This document shows, piece by piece, positions 12,062 to 23,231 of a stretch of DNA of 64,000 nt (position 1 is its first letter; each line of letters begins with the position of its first letter). The notes under the pieces were generated by a model. That model worked only from the letters and a program-made list of their open reading frames with translations, made no database searches and was not told the origin of the DNA. A program made the translations under genes and the position numbers. The DNA comes from Cymodocea nodosa (Eukaryota; Streptophyta; Magnoliopsida; Alismatales; Cymodoceaceae): assembly GCA_036874045.1 (NCBI GenBank), contig CM072347.1, positions 8,930,501-8,994,500 of the forward strand, in the 5' to 3' direction.

Positions 12062-13643
12062 CGTCGCAGGTTGTAACAGCAACAAGCGGGAAAGATTTTC
12101 TTGACAAAGTTTACAAATAACCTAAGTCCCCGTGTAATAAGTGTTTAAATAGGGTTTTTAGGTGTATAACTCAGTGTGAAGAGAAGTCGGGTTTAGAAAT
12201 TAAATAAATATTGAATAAAGCTTATTCAATCAAGGTACCCGAAATATTCAAGTATAACTCATTGAGTTAACCAACCTAACGAGTAAAACGCTGTCTAGAG
12301 GTAGTTTTACATGTTACCTTATCTAACATAACGTCTAGTTAGTACAACAATTTTCGGATGCTTCCAATTGAAATGTTCCGAAATCGACACACATGCTAAA
12401 CTTAACATTATCTTGAGAACATTGTAAACTATTTGAACATTTTGTCCTTTGAATCTAAAATAGTTTATTTGTCTTTTTAAATTATTTCATCAAGATTTTA
12501 AGAGGACATTAATTCAGATTAACTAAGATTTGTATTCTAAATTATATTAATTTGTTTTTGACATTGTTAATCCTCCCCCTACAAATATACTTCAAATATA
12601 TTTAATCAAAGTACAAAATCTACTTGTAGTGACAATAGATGTTAAGTATAACTATACTTTTACATTTTCTTTTCAGAGACTTTCGTTATCCTGACATCAT
12701 CAAAAATGATTTCCAAAATCAATTCCTACTGTATATGAATCAAAACACAACTTTGAACTCAATTTGATTAATTCAAGGAGAATAAAAGAATGTATCTCAA
12801 ATAAACGTTTTCAAAAGTACTAATGTTGATTCAATAAATCAGTAGTCGTATTGGTATAAACTATATGCGATTCAAAGATATTTGTAATTAATGAAACAAC
12901 TTTTTCTTTTCAAAACAGTAAATATTGATAATTTTCTTTAAAAGTTAGTTTGAAAAGCTTGAATCATACAAGAGCTTTCTAATGTACCCGTGTAATGAGC
13001 TTTCAGTTAACAATCCCAGATATGATCAAGACCTTAGGTTGCCAGATTTAAAGAATCCTTTTTCAGGACAACAATCCTTACATACCTATCTGCTCAAGTA
13101 CAAAAGGCTCGTGATCAAACTCATCAATAAACTCTCAAAGATTTTTACTTTGTAAGCACTTTTCATTTTAAGCACAGTATATATGTATTCCATTAATACA
13201 GATGCAATAAAACACAAATCTCATACAATTTTTACTTCTATGATTGTACTGAGAATATAAATCAGTTTCAATGTGCTTATACTTTTGATTAACAGTTTAA
13301 GATGAGTTACATATAACTTATTCTACAAGTTTAATCAATTAAGTCAAATTTATGCATGATCATATGCATTTTCCTTGATTCAAAGAAAACATTTAATCAA
13401 AATTTCAGAATGTCAAAAGTATTTAATGTTTTTCATTTACACTTCCACTTAAAATCCTAAAAACCATTAAAATTGATAAACTACTTAAAATCAATAAGAT
13501 ACTACTATGATTTTACAGTAAATACATAGTATCTTAAGCAGTAGTTTAGATATTACTTTAGATATTTATAATAAGTATATAATATCTATAAGGTGAACAA
13601 CATCATCAATAATATTTATCTTTTTATGTGGAGTTTAAGCATT
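12062..13643 (-). other. A2 pol-ORF3 spacer
   Basis: A ~1.6-kb AT-rich non-coding stretch homologous to 21649-23231 in A3 and 42463-44049 in A5. It contains a conserved polypurine run (TCCTCCCCCTA on the plus strand, 12571-12581) and a donor-like AGATAGGTATGTAAGG (minus strand, near 13077-13092). No gene is supported. Confidence 0.7.
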
Positions 13644-14386
13644 TTACACATCACATAACCTACAAATACCTAAATTTAATCTAATGTTGCATAATGTATT
13701 TTCGTCTAGAGGTTTTGTAAATATATCAGCTAATTGATTTTTACTAGACACAAATTCTAATTTAATTTTTCTTTTAATTACGTTATCTCTTAGAAAATGA
13801 TGTCTAACCTCTATATGTTTTGCTCTTGAATGTAATACAGGATTTTTAGAAAGATTTATTGCAGAACTACTGTCACAATAAATGTTAGTTGTATCATAAG
13901 ATAATCCAAAATCTTCTAAAATTTGCCTTATCCACAGAATCTGAGTGCAACACAGTGCAGCAGCAACATATTCAGCTTCTGTAGTAGAAAGTGCTACACA
14001 GTTTTGCTTTTTACTAAACCATGACACCAAATTATTTCCCAATAATTGACATGTGTCATTGGGACTCTTTCGATCAAATTTAGATCCTGCATAATCAACA
14101 TTAGTATATTCTATAAGATCTATTGAACTATCTTTAGAATAATACAGTACGAAATTTTAGTTCCTTGTATATATCTAAATATTCTTTTAACTGCAATTAA
14201 GTGTGATTCCTTAGGATTAGATTGAAATCTAGCACAAACACACATAGCAAACATAATATTAGGTCTACTAGCAGTCAAATAAAGTAAAGAACCAATCATA
14301 CTTCTGTATTTTCTTTGAATCCTTGTATCATTAAAATTAAATTTCTTAAGCATTTCATCTGCATATTTTTCCTAATTTAAAAATAT
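13644..14386 (-). pseudogene. pol 3' part of A2: RT end and RNase H (fossil)
   Basis: The minus strand encodes the RT thumb/connection part (SMIGSLLYLTASRPNIMFAM) and RNase H with STTEAEYVAAALCC, IYCDSSSAINLSK and RAKHIEVRHHF, ending GICRLCDV at 13644, the same end as in A1, A3 and A5. A short piece of protease-side sequence (14387-14486) lies between this and A3. Broken. Confidence 0.85.
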
Positions 14387-14486
14387 ACCTTTATCTTTTA
14401 TGACACTCAGCAAATTAAATCCTAGGTTTTCTACATATAGTACATTTGAAATAACACAAGTAGGAGTTATTTGAACATTGCCCATA

Positions 14487-14491
14487 CCTAT
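14487..14491. repeat. Target-site duplication CCTAT of A3
   Basis: CCTAT at 14487-14491 and at 27579-27583, on either side of TGTTGAGTA and GATCCTACA. The interrupted sequence is the start of A2's pol. Confidence 0.94.
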
Positions 14492-15504
14492 TGTTGAGTA
14501 TTTTTGTTTTGATGATGTGTGCTGAATGAAAATAATCATATTTGCTCAATTACTATTGCTTGTGAAAAGAAATTAAAATCATCAATTAATACAGAAAAAG
14601 CTTACTGATATAAATACTTGTCTATAATGGATCTGAAGTTAATAACTAGTCGTTTCGTTGCATTAATTTCTCATTTAGCTAAACGTTAAGTTAACGTGAG
14701 TTTTTATTGAAAAGCATGATATGTTTTAATGTTATATCTTCTGTGTCATGAACAGTGCACGTTTAGACAACTCGTTAAGTTAGAGTTTTGTTTGTATAGA
14801 GGTCACGTGAGAACTCGTTAAGTTAGAGGCTTAAAGGTTAAAATAGGTCACGTGATAACTCGTTAAGTTAGTGAGTAAAAGAAGAGACTAACTCGTTAAG
14901 TTAGTGTTATACACGTGGTGAAATTATAAGTTACGAATGTTGTATTGTATCAGGCGAGGTGCACATGTTTAACTCGTTAAGTTAACATAACTAAACGTGT
15001 TGAGCTGCTATATTGAACACTAAGGCAACGCGTTACCTTAGCGTTATAAACTTAAGTTGTTATTTTTGCACGTGGTAAAATTCTTATTATAAAAACATTT
15101 GTTTATTACTGGTTCATTGAGTTATCAATAGACAACAGAGATGGTTCGTTGAGATAGCATAATACCACAGACTTAGTTCGTTGAGTTAGCTACAGTACTT
15201 GTCACGTGAAATAGCACATGGTGAACTCGTTAAGTTAGAAACGTTAAGTTATATATATATACTTGTGTTACTCGTTTACTTAACATTAAAGTAACGACTT
15301 CTTATTACACTGATGAAAAATTTTTAGACGAGAAAGTTTATTTTCAGGAAATTTTTCAAAGATCCAGGACAGATGATTAAAGAAAATTCGAAATATAAAC
15401 GTGGGTTAGAACGCGTGTTTCGATGAAGGAAAAAGAAAAGACGTGGAGAAGTGGAAAACTGGTAGTGGTTAAACGTGAAGGATATGCATGAAATGAAGAT
15501 ACAG

Positions 15505-15512
15505 TATAAAAG
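15505..15512 (+). promoter_or_regulatory. Probable LTR TATA box (TATAAAAG)
   Basis: TATAAAAG, followed by GCATAGAATTC, is conserved at the matching place in the other A LTRs (about 5536 in A1, 27012 in A3's 3' LTR). It would set the U3/R border about 30 bp downstream. Confidence 0.65.
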
Positions 15513-15946
15513 GCATAGAATTCTCATTGATCAATTTATCCTTGCACACAAAACGAAAAATCTTTTCAAGGATCAAACCATCCCTACACACCAAAAGAAA
15601 AATCTTTTTCAGGGATCAAAAACACCTCTTCAGGAAAAATCTCTCAAGTGGAAGAAAGTTTAGTGAAGCATAAAAAGGTAAGATTTTCGTCACTGAAGAT
15701 TTGAAGTATCAGAAGAAAGCAAATTCAGTGAAGCATGAAAAGACAACATATTCGTCACTGAAGAATTGCTACAGAAGAAAAAGAAGAAGAAGAAAGATCT
15801 CAAATAGGGAGAAAAGTTTTAAATTCCGCAAATTAGTTTTCTCTATTTGTAGTTATGAAATTGTTTAGATGATACATGGTATCGAAATATAATTGCATCT
15901 ACAATTTCTGAGGAGAATTGAATTGTATATTGTAATTGAAACCTTG

Positions 15947-15952
15947 AATAAA
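15947..15952 (+). terminator. Probable LTR poly(A) signal AATAAA
   Basis: AATAAA within ACCTTGAATAAAAATG, ~120 bp before the LTR end. It is conserved in all A LTRs seen. Its place after the TATA box fits R/U5 processing. Confidence 0.5.
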
Positions 15953-16073
15953 AATGATTTTATGAAAACAATGTCTCGACTTGTTTTTGAGTTTTAAAGT
16001 TTCAATTATATTTCAGAAAATATTAAAAATACACAATTCACCCCCCTCTTGTGTAGCCATACGATCCTACAAG

Positions 16074-16085
16074 TGGTATCAGAGC
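16074..16085 (+). other. Primer-binding site of A3 (tRNA-iMet)
   Basis: TGGTATCAGAGC, complementary to the 3' end of plant initiator tRNA-Met, two bases after the 5' LTR. The same site is seen in A2, A5 (one base different) and B1. Confidence 0.9.
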
Positions 16086-16271
16086 TTTGTGAATAATCTT
16101 TGATATAAAATCGATACCAACTTATTTAATATCATTGCTTATTCTACCTTCCTTGTTTTTAAACGGAAATTAATATCTGAGCATAAGTTTAACTCTATTG
16201 ATTTGAGGCTCAAGTTGTTTTAAAGTTTTTAGACTGTTTAAAATCAAATAGGTTGAAAAATCTAAGGTAAA
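16086..16271 (+). other. A3 untranslated leader
   Basis: AT-rich leader of about 190 bp between the PBS and the gag ATG. It ends AAAATCTAAGGTAAAATGG, in which AAG/GTAAAA looks like a 5' splice site right before the gag start (16266/16267). The same sequence is in A2 and A5. Confidence 0.6.
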
Positions 16272-18530
16272 ATGGCTACTGGAAATGGTAATTTTTCTTT
16301 ATATGAAAGCCAAAATCTTAATCGTCCTCCTTTATTTGATGGAATACATTTTGAATATTGGAAATATAGGATGACTATTTTTCTTCAAAGTATAGATCAT
16401 AAATTGTGGTTCATGATTTCTAAACCATATACTCAGTTAACTACTCCTTATAATACTTGGACAATTACTGAAAAAGAAAAAGAAATTCTGAATGCTAAGG
16501 GCTTAAATATTTTATTTTGTGCATTGAGTTATGAACAGTTCAGTAAAGTGTCAGCATATAAATCTGCTTATGTGGTGTGGCATGCATTAGAAGTTTCACA
16601 TGAAGGTACTTCTCAAGTTAAAGAGACAAAAATAAACATGTTGATTTATAAGTATGAACTCTTTAAGATGCATGAAGACGAAAATATTTCTGAGATGTTT
16701 TCTAGATTTCTTGATATCATAAACTCTTTAAAATGTTTAGGAAAGAATTTTGAACAGAAAGATTTGGTGAGGAAAATTCTCAGATCCCTAAGTTCTAAAT
16801 GGTCTCAAAAAGTAACATCAATTGAGGAATCACGAGATTTAAATGTTTATACTATGAATGAACTTATAGGAAATTTAACAGCTTATGAAGTTCAATTAAA
16901 TGAATCACTGAGTCACAACAAACTAAAAATGAAGAAAGAAATAGCCTTCGAAATTAATTCAGATTCTGATATATCTACTAATTCTGATGAGGATTTGATT
17001 TTGCTGACTAGGAAATTCAAGAAAGCATGGAAAGCTAGGAAACAACAAAGGAACAAAAATGATAAACCCTCAACGTCAAAATCATTGAATGACAAGAATT
17101 CTTCATCCAGAAAGTATGTATGTTACAACTGTAAGAAACCTAGACATCTTTCTCCAGATTGTCCTATGAGGAAAAATGAAAAGCAAAGTAGGACAAATCA
17201 GAAGAAGATGGCTCAGAAAACTCAGAAAAAGTTTTACAAGAAAAAGGCTTTGAAGGTCACTTGGGATGACACGTCTGAAGAGTCTGAATCTGAGGAATCA
17301 GCATCAAAATCTTCACATTTAGAAGGAGAACAATAGTTAGAAGACGTTGCTCATGTGTGCTTCTTGGGAAATGAGTCTGAGGTAATATCTGATCCTAAAA
17401 GTCATTCAGATTTCAACTTTGATGAATTATTATGTGCTTATCATGCATTATTACAAAAACTTAAAGTATGTAAACTAGAAAATAAGAATATTAGAAAATC
17501 TTCATCCATTATGGAAGAAGAAAATTGTTTCCTGTCTACTACTTTAGAAAAGTTTAAATGTGATAATGAAAATCATGCTAGAGATTTGCAAAAATTTAGA
17601 TTTAATGAATGTATCTTGCATGAACAAATACAGAATATAAATGCTGAAAAATTAAAGATAGAATCTGAAAATGAAATGTTGAGAAACAATATAAATGAAC
17701 TTGAATTAGAGATAGAAAAATTAAAACTGAGAGAGCAAGATTTAAATTCTACCTTTGAGAAATGGAATTTAAGTCAAACTAAGTTAGACAAACTAACTAG
17801 TACCCCTGCGGTGTCTTATAAATTTGGCTTAGGATTTGATTATCTTGAATATCCTGAATCTCAAGCCAATAAAGGATTTATTAGTTGCAGTTCAAGTAAA
17901 TCTAAGACTAAAATTCCTTTTATTATGAAACAAGGTAATAAATATGTAGAAGTAGGTACTTCAAGGGATGAATCATGCAGTAATGATATAAATCAATGTG
18001 ATTTGTCAAATTGTACTTCTAACATGACTATAAATGTTTCTAAAAATCTTGTTTCTTGTTCTGGAAATTCAGTTTCTAATGTTTCTAAAATTTCAGACAA
18101 TTGTAGTAAACTGAAAATTCAAAAACCTGAGCATATAATTCAATACACTGGTATTCGACCAATTACTCATTCTGCATGTGATAAAACAAAAAATTCTTGT
18201 GTAGAAAAAGATTTTGTATGTACGAAAAGTGTTAATACAAGTACAAAATCTTAGTATGAACTTACAGAAATGTATAAGTATGACCAAAATAAATTAACAT
18301 CTGATAAAAATATGTTTGGTCTTGATTATACTACATCTAAAAACAAAAAGAATGATTGTAAAAGCAATAATGCTATATGTAAGTATGAAGTTAATGATAA
18401 ATCAATAATACTTACAACTAATAAGAATATAAATGATAATGTTAAACTATTTTTAAACAAAAAGAAGAAATATGCGTTTAATGAACTTGGTCCTCAACAA
18501 CATTGGGTACCAAGAAAAAGTTTTTCTTAA
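16272..18530 (+). pseudogene. gag of A3 (fossil)
   Basis: Starts MATGNGNFSLYESQNLNRPP and continues FDGIHFEYWKYRM, the usual opening of plant copia Gag (UBN2/gag-polypeptide type capsid). A CCHC zinc knuckle CYNCKKPRHLSPDC lies at about 17122-17163 (CX2CX4HX4C). A Ser/Glu acidic stretch, a long coiled-coil-like segment rich in Leu, Glu, Lys and Asn (about 17450-17790) and an Asn/Ser-rich tail to GPQQHWVPRKSFS follow. At about 750 codons it is much longer than a basic copia Gag; a long coiled-coil extension fits the SIRE type. It would form virus-like particles and bind the element RNA. Broken in a few places. Confidence 0.9.
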
Positions 18531-21500
18531 TTTGTGTTGCAGGAGGAAACAACATCAAAATGGATCTTGGATATGGAGCGTCAAGTCACATGACCGGACA
18601 AAAAAGTCTATTACAAAATTTTACAAATACCATGAAAGGAAGTGTAACATTTGGAAACAAAAGCAAAGATAAAATCATAGGTATGGGCAATGTTCAAATA
18701 ACTCGTACTTGTGTTATTTCGAATGTACTATATGTAGAAAACCTAGGATTTAATTTGCTGAGTGTCATAAAACTAACTAAAAATGGATATTATGTTGTGT
18801 TTGAAGATAATGTATGCAAAATAATTGATAAAAATAGAGATGAAATTAAGTTTATTACTAAAAGAAAAGGTTCTGTATGTATTTTATCTTTACCTTCTAG
18901 TGCAGTTGATTTAAATTCATGTTTGCTAGCTGAAACTAATGATGCATATCTATGTTATAGAAGGATTGGGCATATAAATATGAGACTGTTACATAAACTA
19001 TCTAGAAAACATTTAGTGAGAGGTTTACCAAAGATTAAATACTCAAAGCACTTTATGTGTGATGCATGTGAGTTAGGTAAACTTCACAAAAACTCTTTTA
19101 AATCTAAAACTGATATTTCAAGCAAGAGAGTCTTAGAACTTATACATATGGATCTATTTAGACCAACAAGAATCACGAGTCTTGGTGGTAAACGGTATGT
19201 ATTTGTTTTAGTAGATGACATCTTTGGATACACATGGGTATATTCTCTTACATCTAAGATAGAAGTTTTTGAAAAATTTAAAATGTTTTGCAATTTTGTT
19301 CAAAATGAGCAAAGTGTCTCTATTCAAAAAGTTAGGAGTGATCATGGAACTGAATTTGATAATAATCAAATGGATAACTATTGTAATGAGCATGGCATTG
19401 ATCACAGATTTTCTTTTCCAAGAGCATCGTGTCAAAATGGTGTTATTGAGAGAAAGAATAGATCACTTTAAGAAATGGCCAGAACTATGTTGAATGAACA
19501 TAAGTTACCTCAAAATCTTTGGGCTGAAGCAGTAAATACAGCTTGTTATGTTATTAACAGAAGTCATTTAAGACCTCATGTTAATAAAACTCCTTTTGAA
19601 ATTATGTTTAATAGGGTTCCAAAAATTTCCTATATGAAACCATTTGGCTGCAAGTGTTTTATTCTTAATACTAAGGATAAAAGGGATAAATTTCAAGCCA
19701 AATCGGATGAAGGAATTTTTGTAGGTTACTCTACTAGAAGTAAAGCCTATAGAGTATATAACAAGACTTCTAGGACTATTGAAGAAACCCTCCATGTAAG
19801 CTTCAATGAAAATTCTCTTAGAGAATCTCAATCTAAAGCTCATAATGATGAAATGATCAATTTTCCAAATGAGTTAGGGATCAATAGAGAGATTGATGAT
19901 TTATCTGAAAAAATCAAAAATATGAACTTAAATGATCAAACTAATGATGAAAGTGATGGACTTTTAGATGTTGATGAGAATATTGAGGAAAATCAGAGAA
20001 ATTGGCGTTATTCTTCATCACATCCCATTACTCAAGTCATTGGTAATATTAATGAGGGAGTTAAAACTAGAGCTTCAGTAAATTTAAATAGTATGTGTAT
20101 GTTTGTTTCTATGATGGAACCAAGGAATATATAAGAAGCATTTTCTAATGAAAATTGGATAGTGGCAATGCAAGAAGAACTAAATTAATTCATCAAAAAT
20201 GATGTATGGGAATTAGTCTCTCCACTAGAAAATCAGTCCATAATAGGTACAAAGTGGATCTTTAGAAACAAAACTAACGAAACTGGTCAAATTATAAGGA
20301 ATAAAGCTAGATTAGTTGCACAAAGGTATACATAAAAAGAAGGATTAGATTATGATGAAACATTTGCTCCTATGGCTAGGTTAGAAAGTATTAGAATATT
20401 ATTGACCTATGCTTGTTATATGGATTTTAAATTATATCAAATGGATGTAAAGAGTGCATTTCTAAATGGTTTAATTAATGAAGAAGTCTATGTAAAACAA
20501 CCACCTGGATTTGAAGATATTAAAAATCCTGACTTTGTGTATAAATTGAAGAAAGCCTTATATGGTTTGAAGCAAACACCTAGATCATGGTATGAAAGAT
20601 TGTCTACTTTTTTAATAGAAAAAGGCTATATCATGGGAAAAGTGGATCATACTCTATTTATTAAAAGAGATGGTAAAGATCAGATTGTTGTTCAAATATA
20701 CGTGGATGATATAATCTTTGGAGCAACCTCTGATAAGTTGATAGAAATATTCTCTAAAGAGATGACTAATCAGTTTGAAATGAGTATGATAGGAGAACTT
20801 TCATATTTTCTAGGACTTCAAATTAAGCAAATGGATAAAGGTATATTTTTAAATTAGGAAAAATATGCAGATGAAATGCTTAAGAAATTTAATTTTAATG
20901 ATACAAGGATTCGAGGAACTCCTATAAGTACTACTTTAAAGTTAGATATTAATGACATAGGAAAATCTATAGATCAAAGAAAATATAGAAGTATGATTGG
21001 TTCTTTACTTTATTTGACTACTAGTAGACCTGATATTATGTTTGCTATGTGTGTTTGTGTTAGATTTCAATCTAATCCTAAAGAATCACACTTAATTGCA
21101 GTTAAAAGAATATTTAGATATATACAAGGAACTAAAAATTTCGTACTGTATTATTCTAAGGATAGTTCAATGATCTTATAGGATATACTGATGCTGATTA
21201 TGCAGGATCTAAATCTGATAGAAAGAGTACCAATGGCACATGTCAATTATTGGGAAATAATTTGGTGTCATGGTTTAGTAAAAAGCAAAACTGTGTAGCA
21301 CTTTCTACTATAGAAGCGGAATATGTTGCTGCTGCACTGTGTTGCACTCAGATTCTGTGGATAAGGCAAACTTTAGAAGATTTTGGATTATCTTATGATA
21401 CAACTGAGATTTATTGTGACAGTAGTTCTGCATTAAATCTTTCTAAAAATCCTGTATTACATTCAAGAGCAAAGCATATAGAGGTTAGACATCATTTTCT

Positions 21501-21648
21501 AAGAGATAACGTAATTAAAGGAAAAATTAAATTAGAATTTGTGTCTAGTAAAAATCAATTAGCTGATATATTTACAAAACCTCTAGACGAAAATACATTA
21601 TGCAACATTAGATTAAATTTAGGTATTTGTAGGCTATGTGATGTGTAA
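18531..21648 (+). pseudogene. pol of A3: protease, integrase, RT, RNase H (fossil)
   Basis: Same order as A1. Protease motif with SSHMTG near 18580. Integrase zinc finger with RRIGHINMRLLHKLSRKH and CDACELGK at about 18955-19080. Integrase core with SDHGTEFDNN near 19337 and ERKNRSL near 19448. RT with [12 protein letters not shown] near 20435 and YVDDIIFGA near 20698. RNase H with DSSSALNLSK near 21418 and RAKHIEVRHHF near 21466, ending GICRLCDV. Broken in about eight places, but every domain can be recognised. The tract 19988-20431 is identical to A1 1826-2269, although the DNA on each side differs by several percent. Confidence 0.92.
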
Positions 21649-23231
21649 AATGCTTAAACTCCACATAAAAAGATAAATATTATTGATGATGTTGTTCACC
21701 TCATAGATATTATATACTAATTATAAATATCTAAAGTAATATCTAAACTGCTGCTTAAGATACTATGTATTTATTGTAAAATCATAGTAGTATCTTATTG
21801 ATTTTAAGTAGTTTATCAATTTTAATAGTTTTTACGATTTTAAGTGGAAGTGTAAATGAAAAATATTAAATACTTTTGACATTCTGAAATTTTGATTAAA
21901 TGTTTTCTTTGAATCAAGGAAAATGCATATGATTATGCATAAATTTGACTTAATTGATTAAACTTGTAGAATAAGTTGTATGTAACTCATCTTAAACTGT
22001 TAATCAAAAGTATAAGCTTATTGAAACTGATTCATATTCTCAATACAATCATAGAAGTAAAAATTGTATGAGATTTGTGTTTTATTGCATCTGTATTAAT
22101 GGAATACATATATATTGTGCTTAAAATGAAAAGTGCTTACAAAGTAAAAATCTTTGAGAGTTTATTGATCAGTTTGATCACGAGCCTTTTGTACTTGAGC
22201 AGATAGGTATGTAAGAATTGTTTTCCTCAAAAAGGATTCTTTAAATCTGGCAACTTAAGGTCTTGATTAGATCTGGGATTGTTGACTGAAAGCTCATTAC
22301 ACAGGTACATTAGAAAGCTCTTGTATGATTCAAGCTTTTCAAACTAACTTTTAAAGAAAATTGTCAATATTTATTATTTTTGAAAAGAAAAAGTTGTTTC
22401 ATTAATTACAGATATCTTTGAATCGCATATAGTTTATACCAATATGACTACTAATTTATTGAATCAACATTAGTACTTTTGAAAACGTTTATTTGAGATA
22501 CATTCTTTTATTCTCCTTGAATTAATCGAATTGAGTTCTAAGTTGTGTTTTGATTCATATACAGTAGGAATTGATTCTGGAAATCATTTTTGATAATGTT
22601 AGGATAATGGAAGTCTCTGAAAAGAAAATGTAAAAGTATAGTTATACTTAACATCTATTGTCACTACAAGTATATTTTGTATTTTAATTAAATATATTTG
22701 AAGTATATTTGTAGGGGGAGGATTAACAATGTCGAAAACAGATTAATATAATTTAGAATACAAATCTTAGTTAATCTGAATTAATGTCCTCTTAAAATCT
22801 TGATGAAATAATTTAAAAAGACAAATAAACTATTTTAGATTCAAAGGACAAAATGTTCAAATAGTTTACAATGTTCTCAAGATAATGTTAAGTTTAGCAT
22901 GTGTGTTGTTTTCGAAACGTTTCAGTTGGAAGCATCCGAAAATTGGTGTACTAACTAGACGTTATGTTAGATAAGGTTACGTGTAAAACTGACTCTAGAT
23001 AGTGTTTTATTCGTTAGGTTGGTTAACTCAATGAGTTATACTTGAATATTTCGGGTACCTTGATTGAATAAACTTTATTCAATATTGATTTAATTTCTAA
23101 ACCCGACTTCTCTTCATGTTGAGTTATACGCCTAAAAACCCTATTTAAACACTTATTACACGGGGACTTAGGTTATTTGTAAACTTTGTCAAGAAAATCT
23201 TTCCCGCTTGTTGCTGTTACAACCTACAATG
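21649..23231 (+). other. A3 pol-ORF3 spacer with conserved polypurine run
   Basis: About 1.6 kb with no supported gene, conserved in A2, A4 and A5. Visible signals are a donor-like AGATAGGTATGTAAG (GT at 22207), an acceptor-like TATATTTGTAG ending at 22713-22714, and a polypurine run AGGGGGAGGA at 22713-22722. The latter part (22960-23230) has GGTTGGTTAACTC and similar short motifs and leads to the ORF3 ATG. Confidence 0.7.
22713..22722 (+). other. Internal polypurine run in A3
   Basis: AGGGGGAGGA in the pol-ORF3 spacer. The equivalents in A2 (12571-12581), A5 (42979-42987) and A4 (57530-57540) are all kept. It resembles the LTR-adjacent polypurine tract and may be a second plus-strand priming site; this is inference. 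Confidence 0.5.

Larger units (their letters stand above)
14492..16071 (+). repeat. 5' LTR of A3
   Basis: 1,580 bp, TGTTGAGTA to GATCCTACA. It carries at least five AACTCGTTAAGTTA motifs between 14775 and 15240, several beside CACGTGA, then TATATATATA near 15252, a TATA box at 15505, a GAA-rich purine stretch near 15770-15800, and AATAAA at 15947-15952. Confidence 0.95.
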
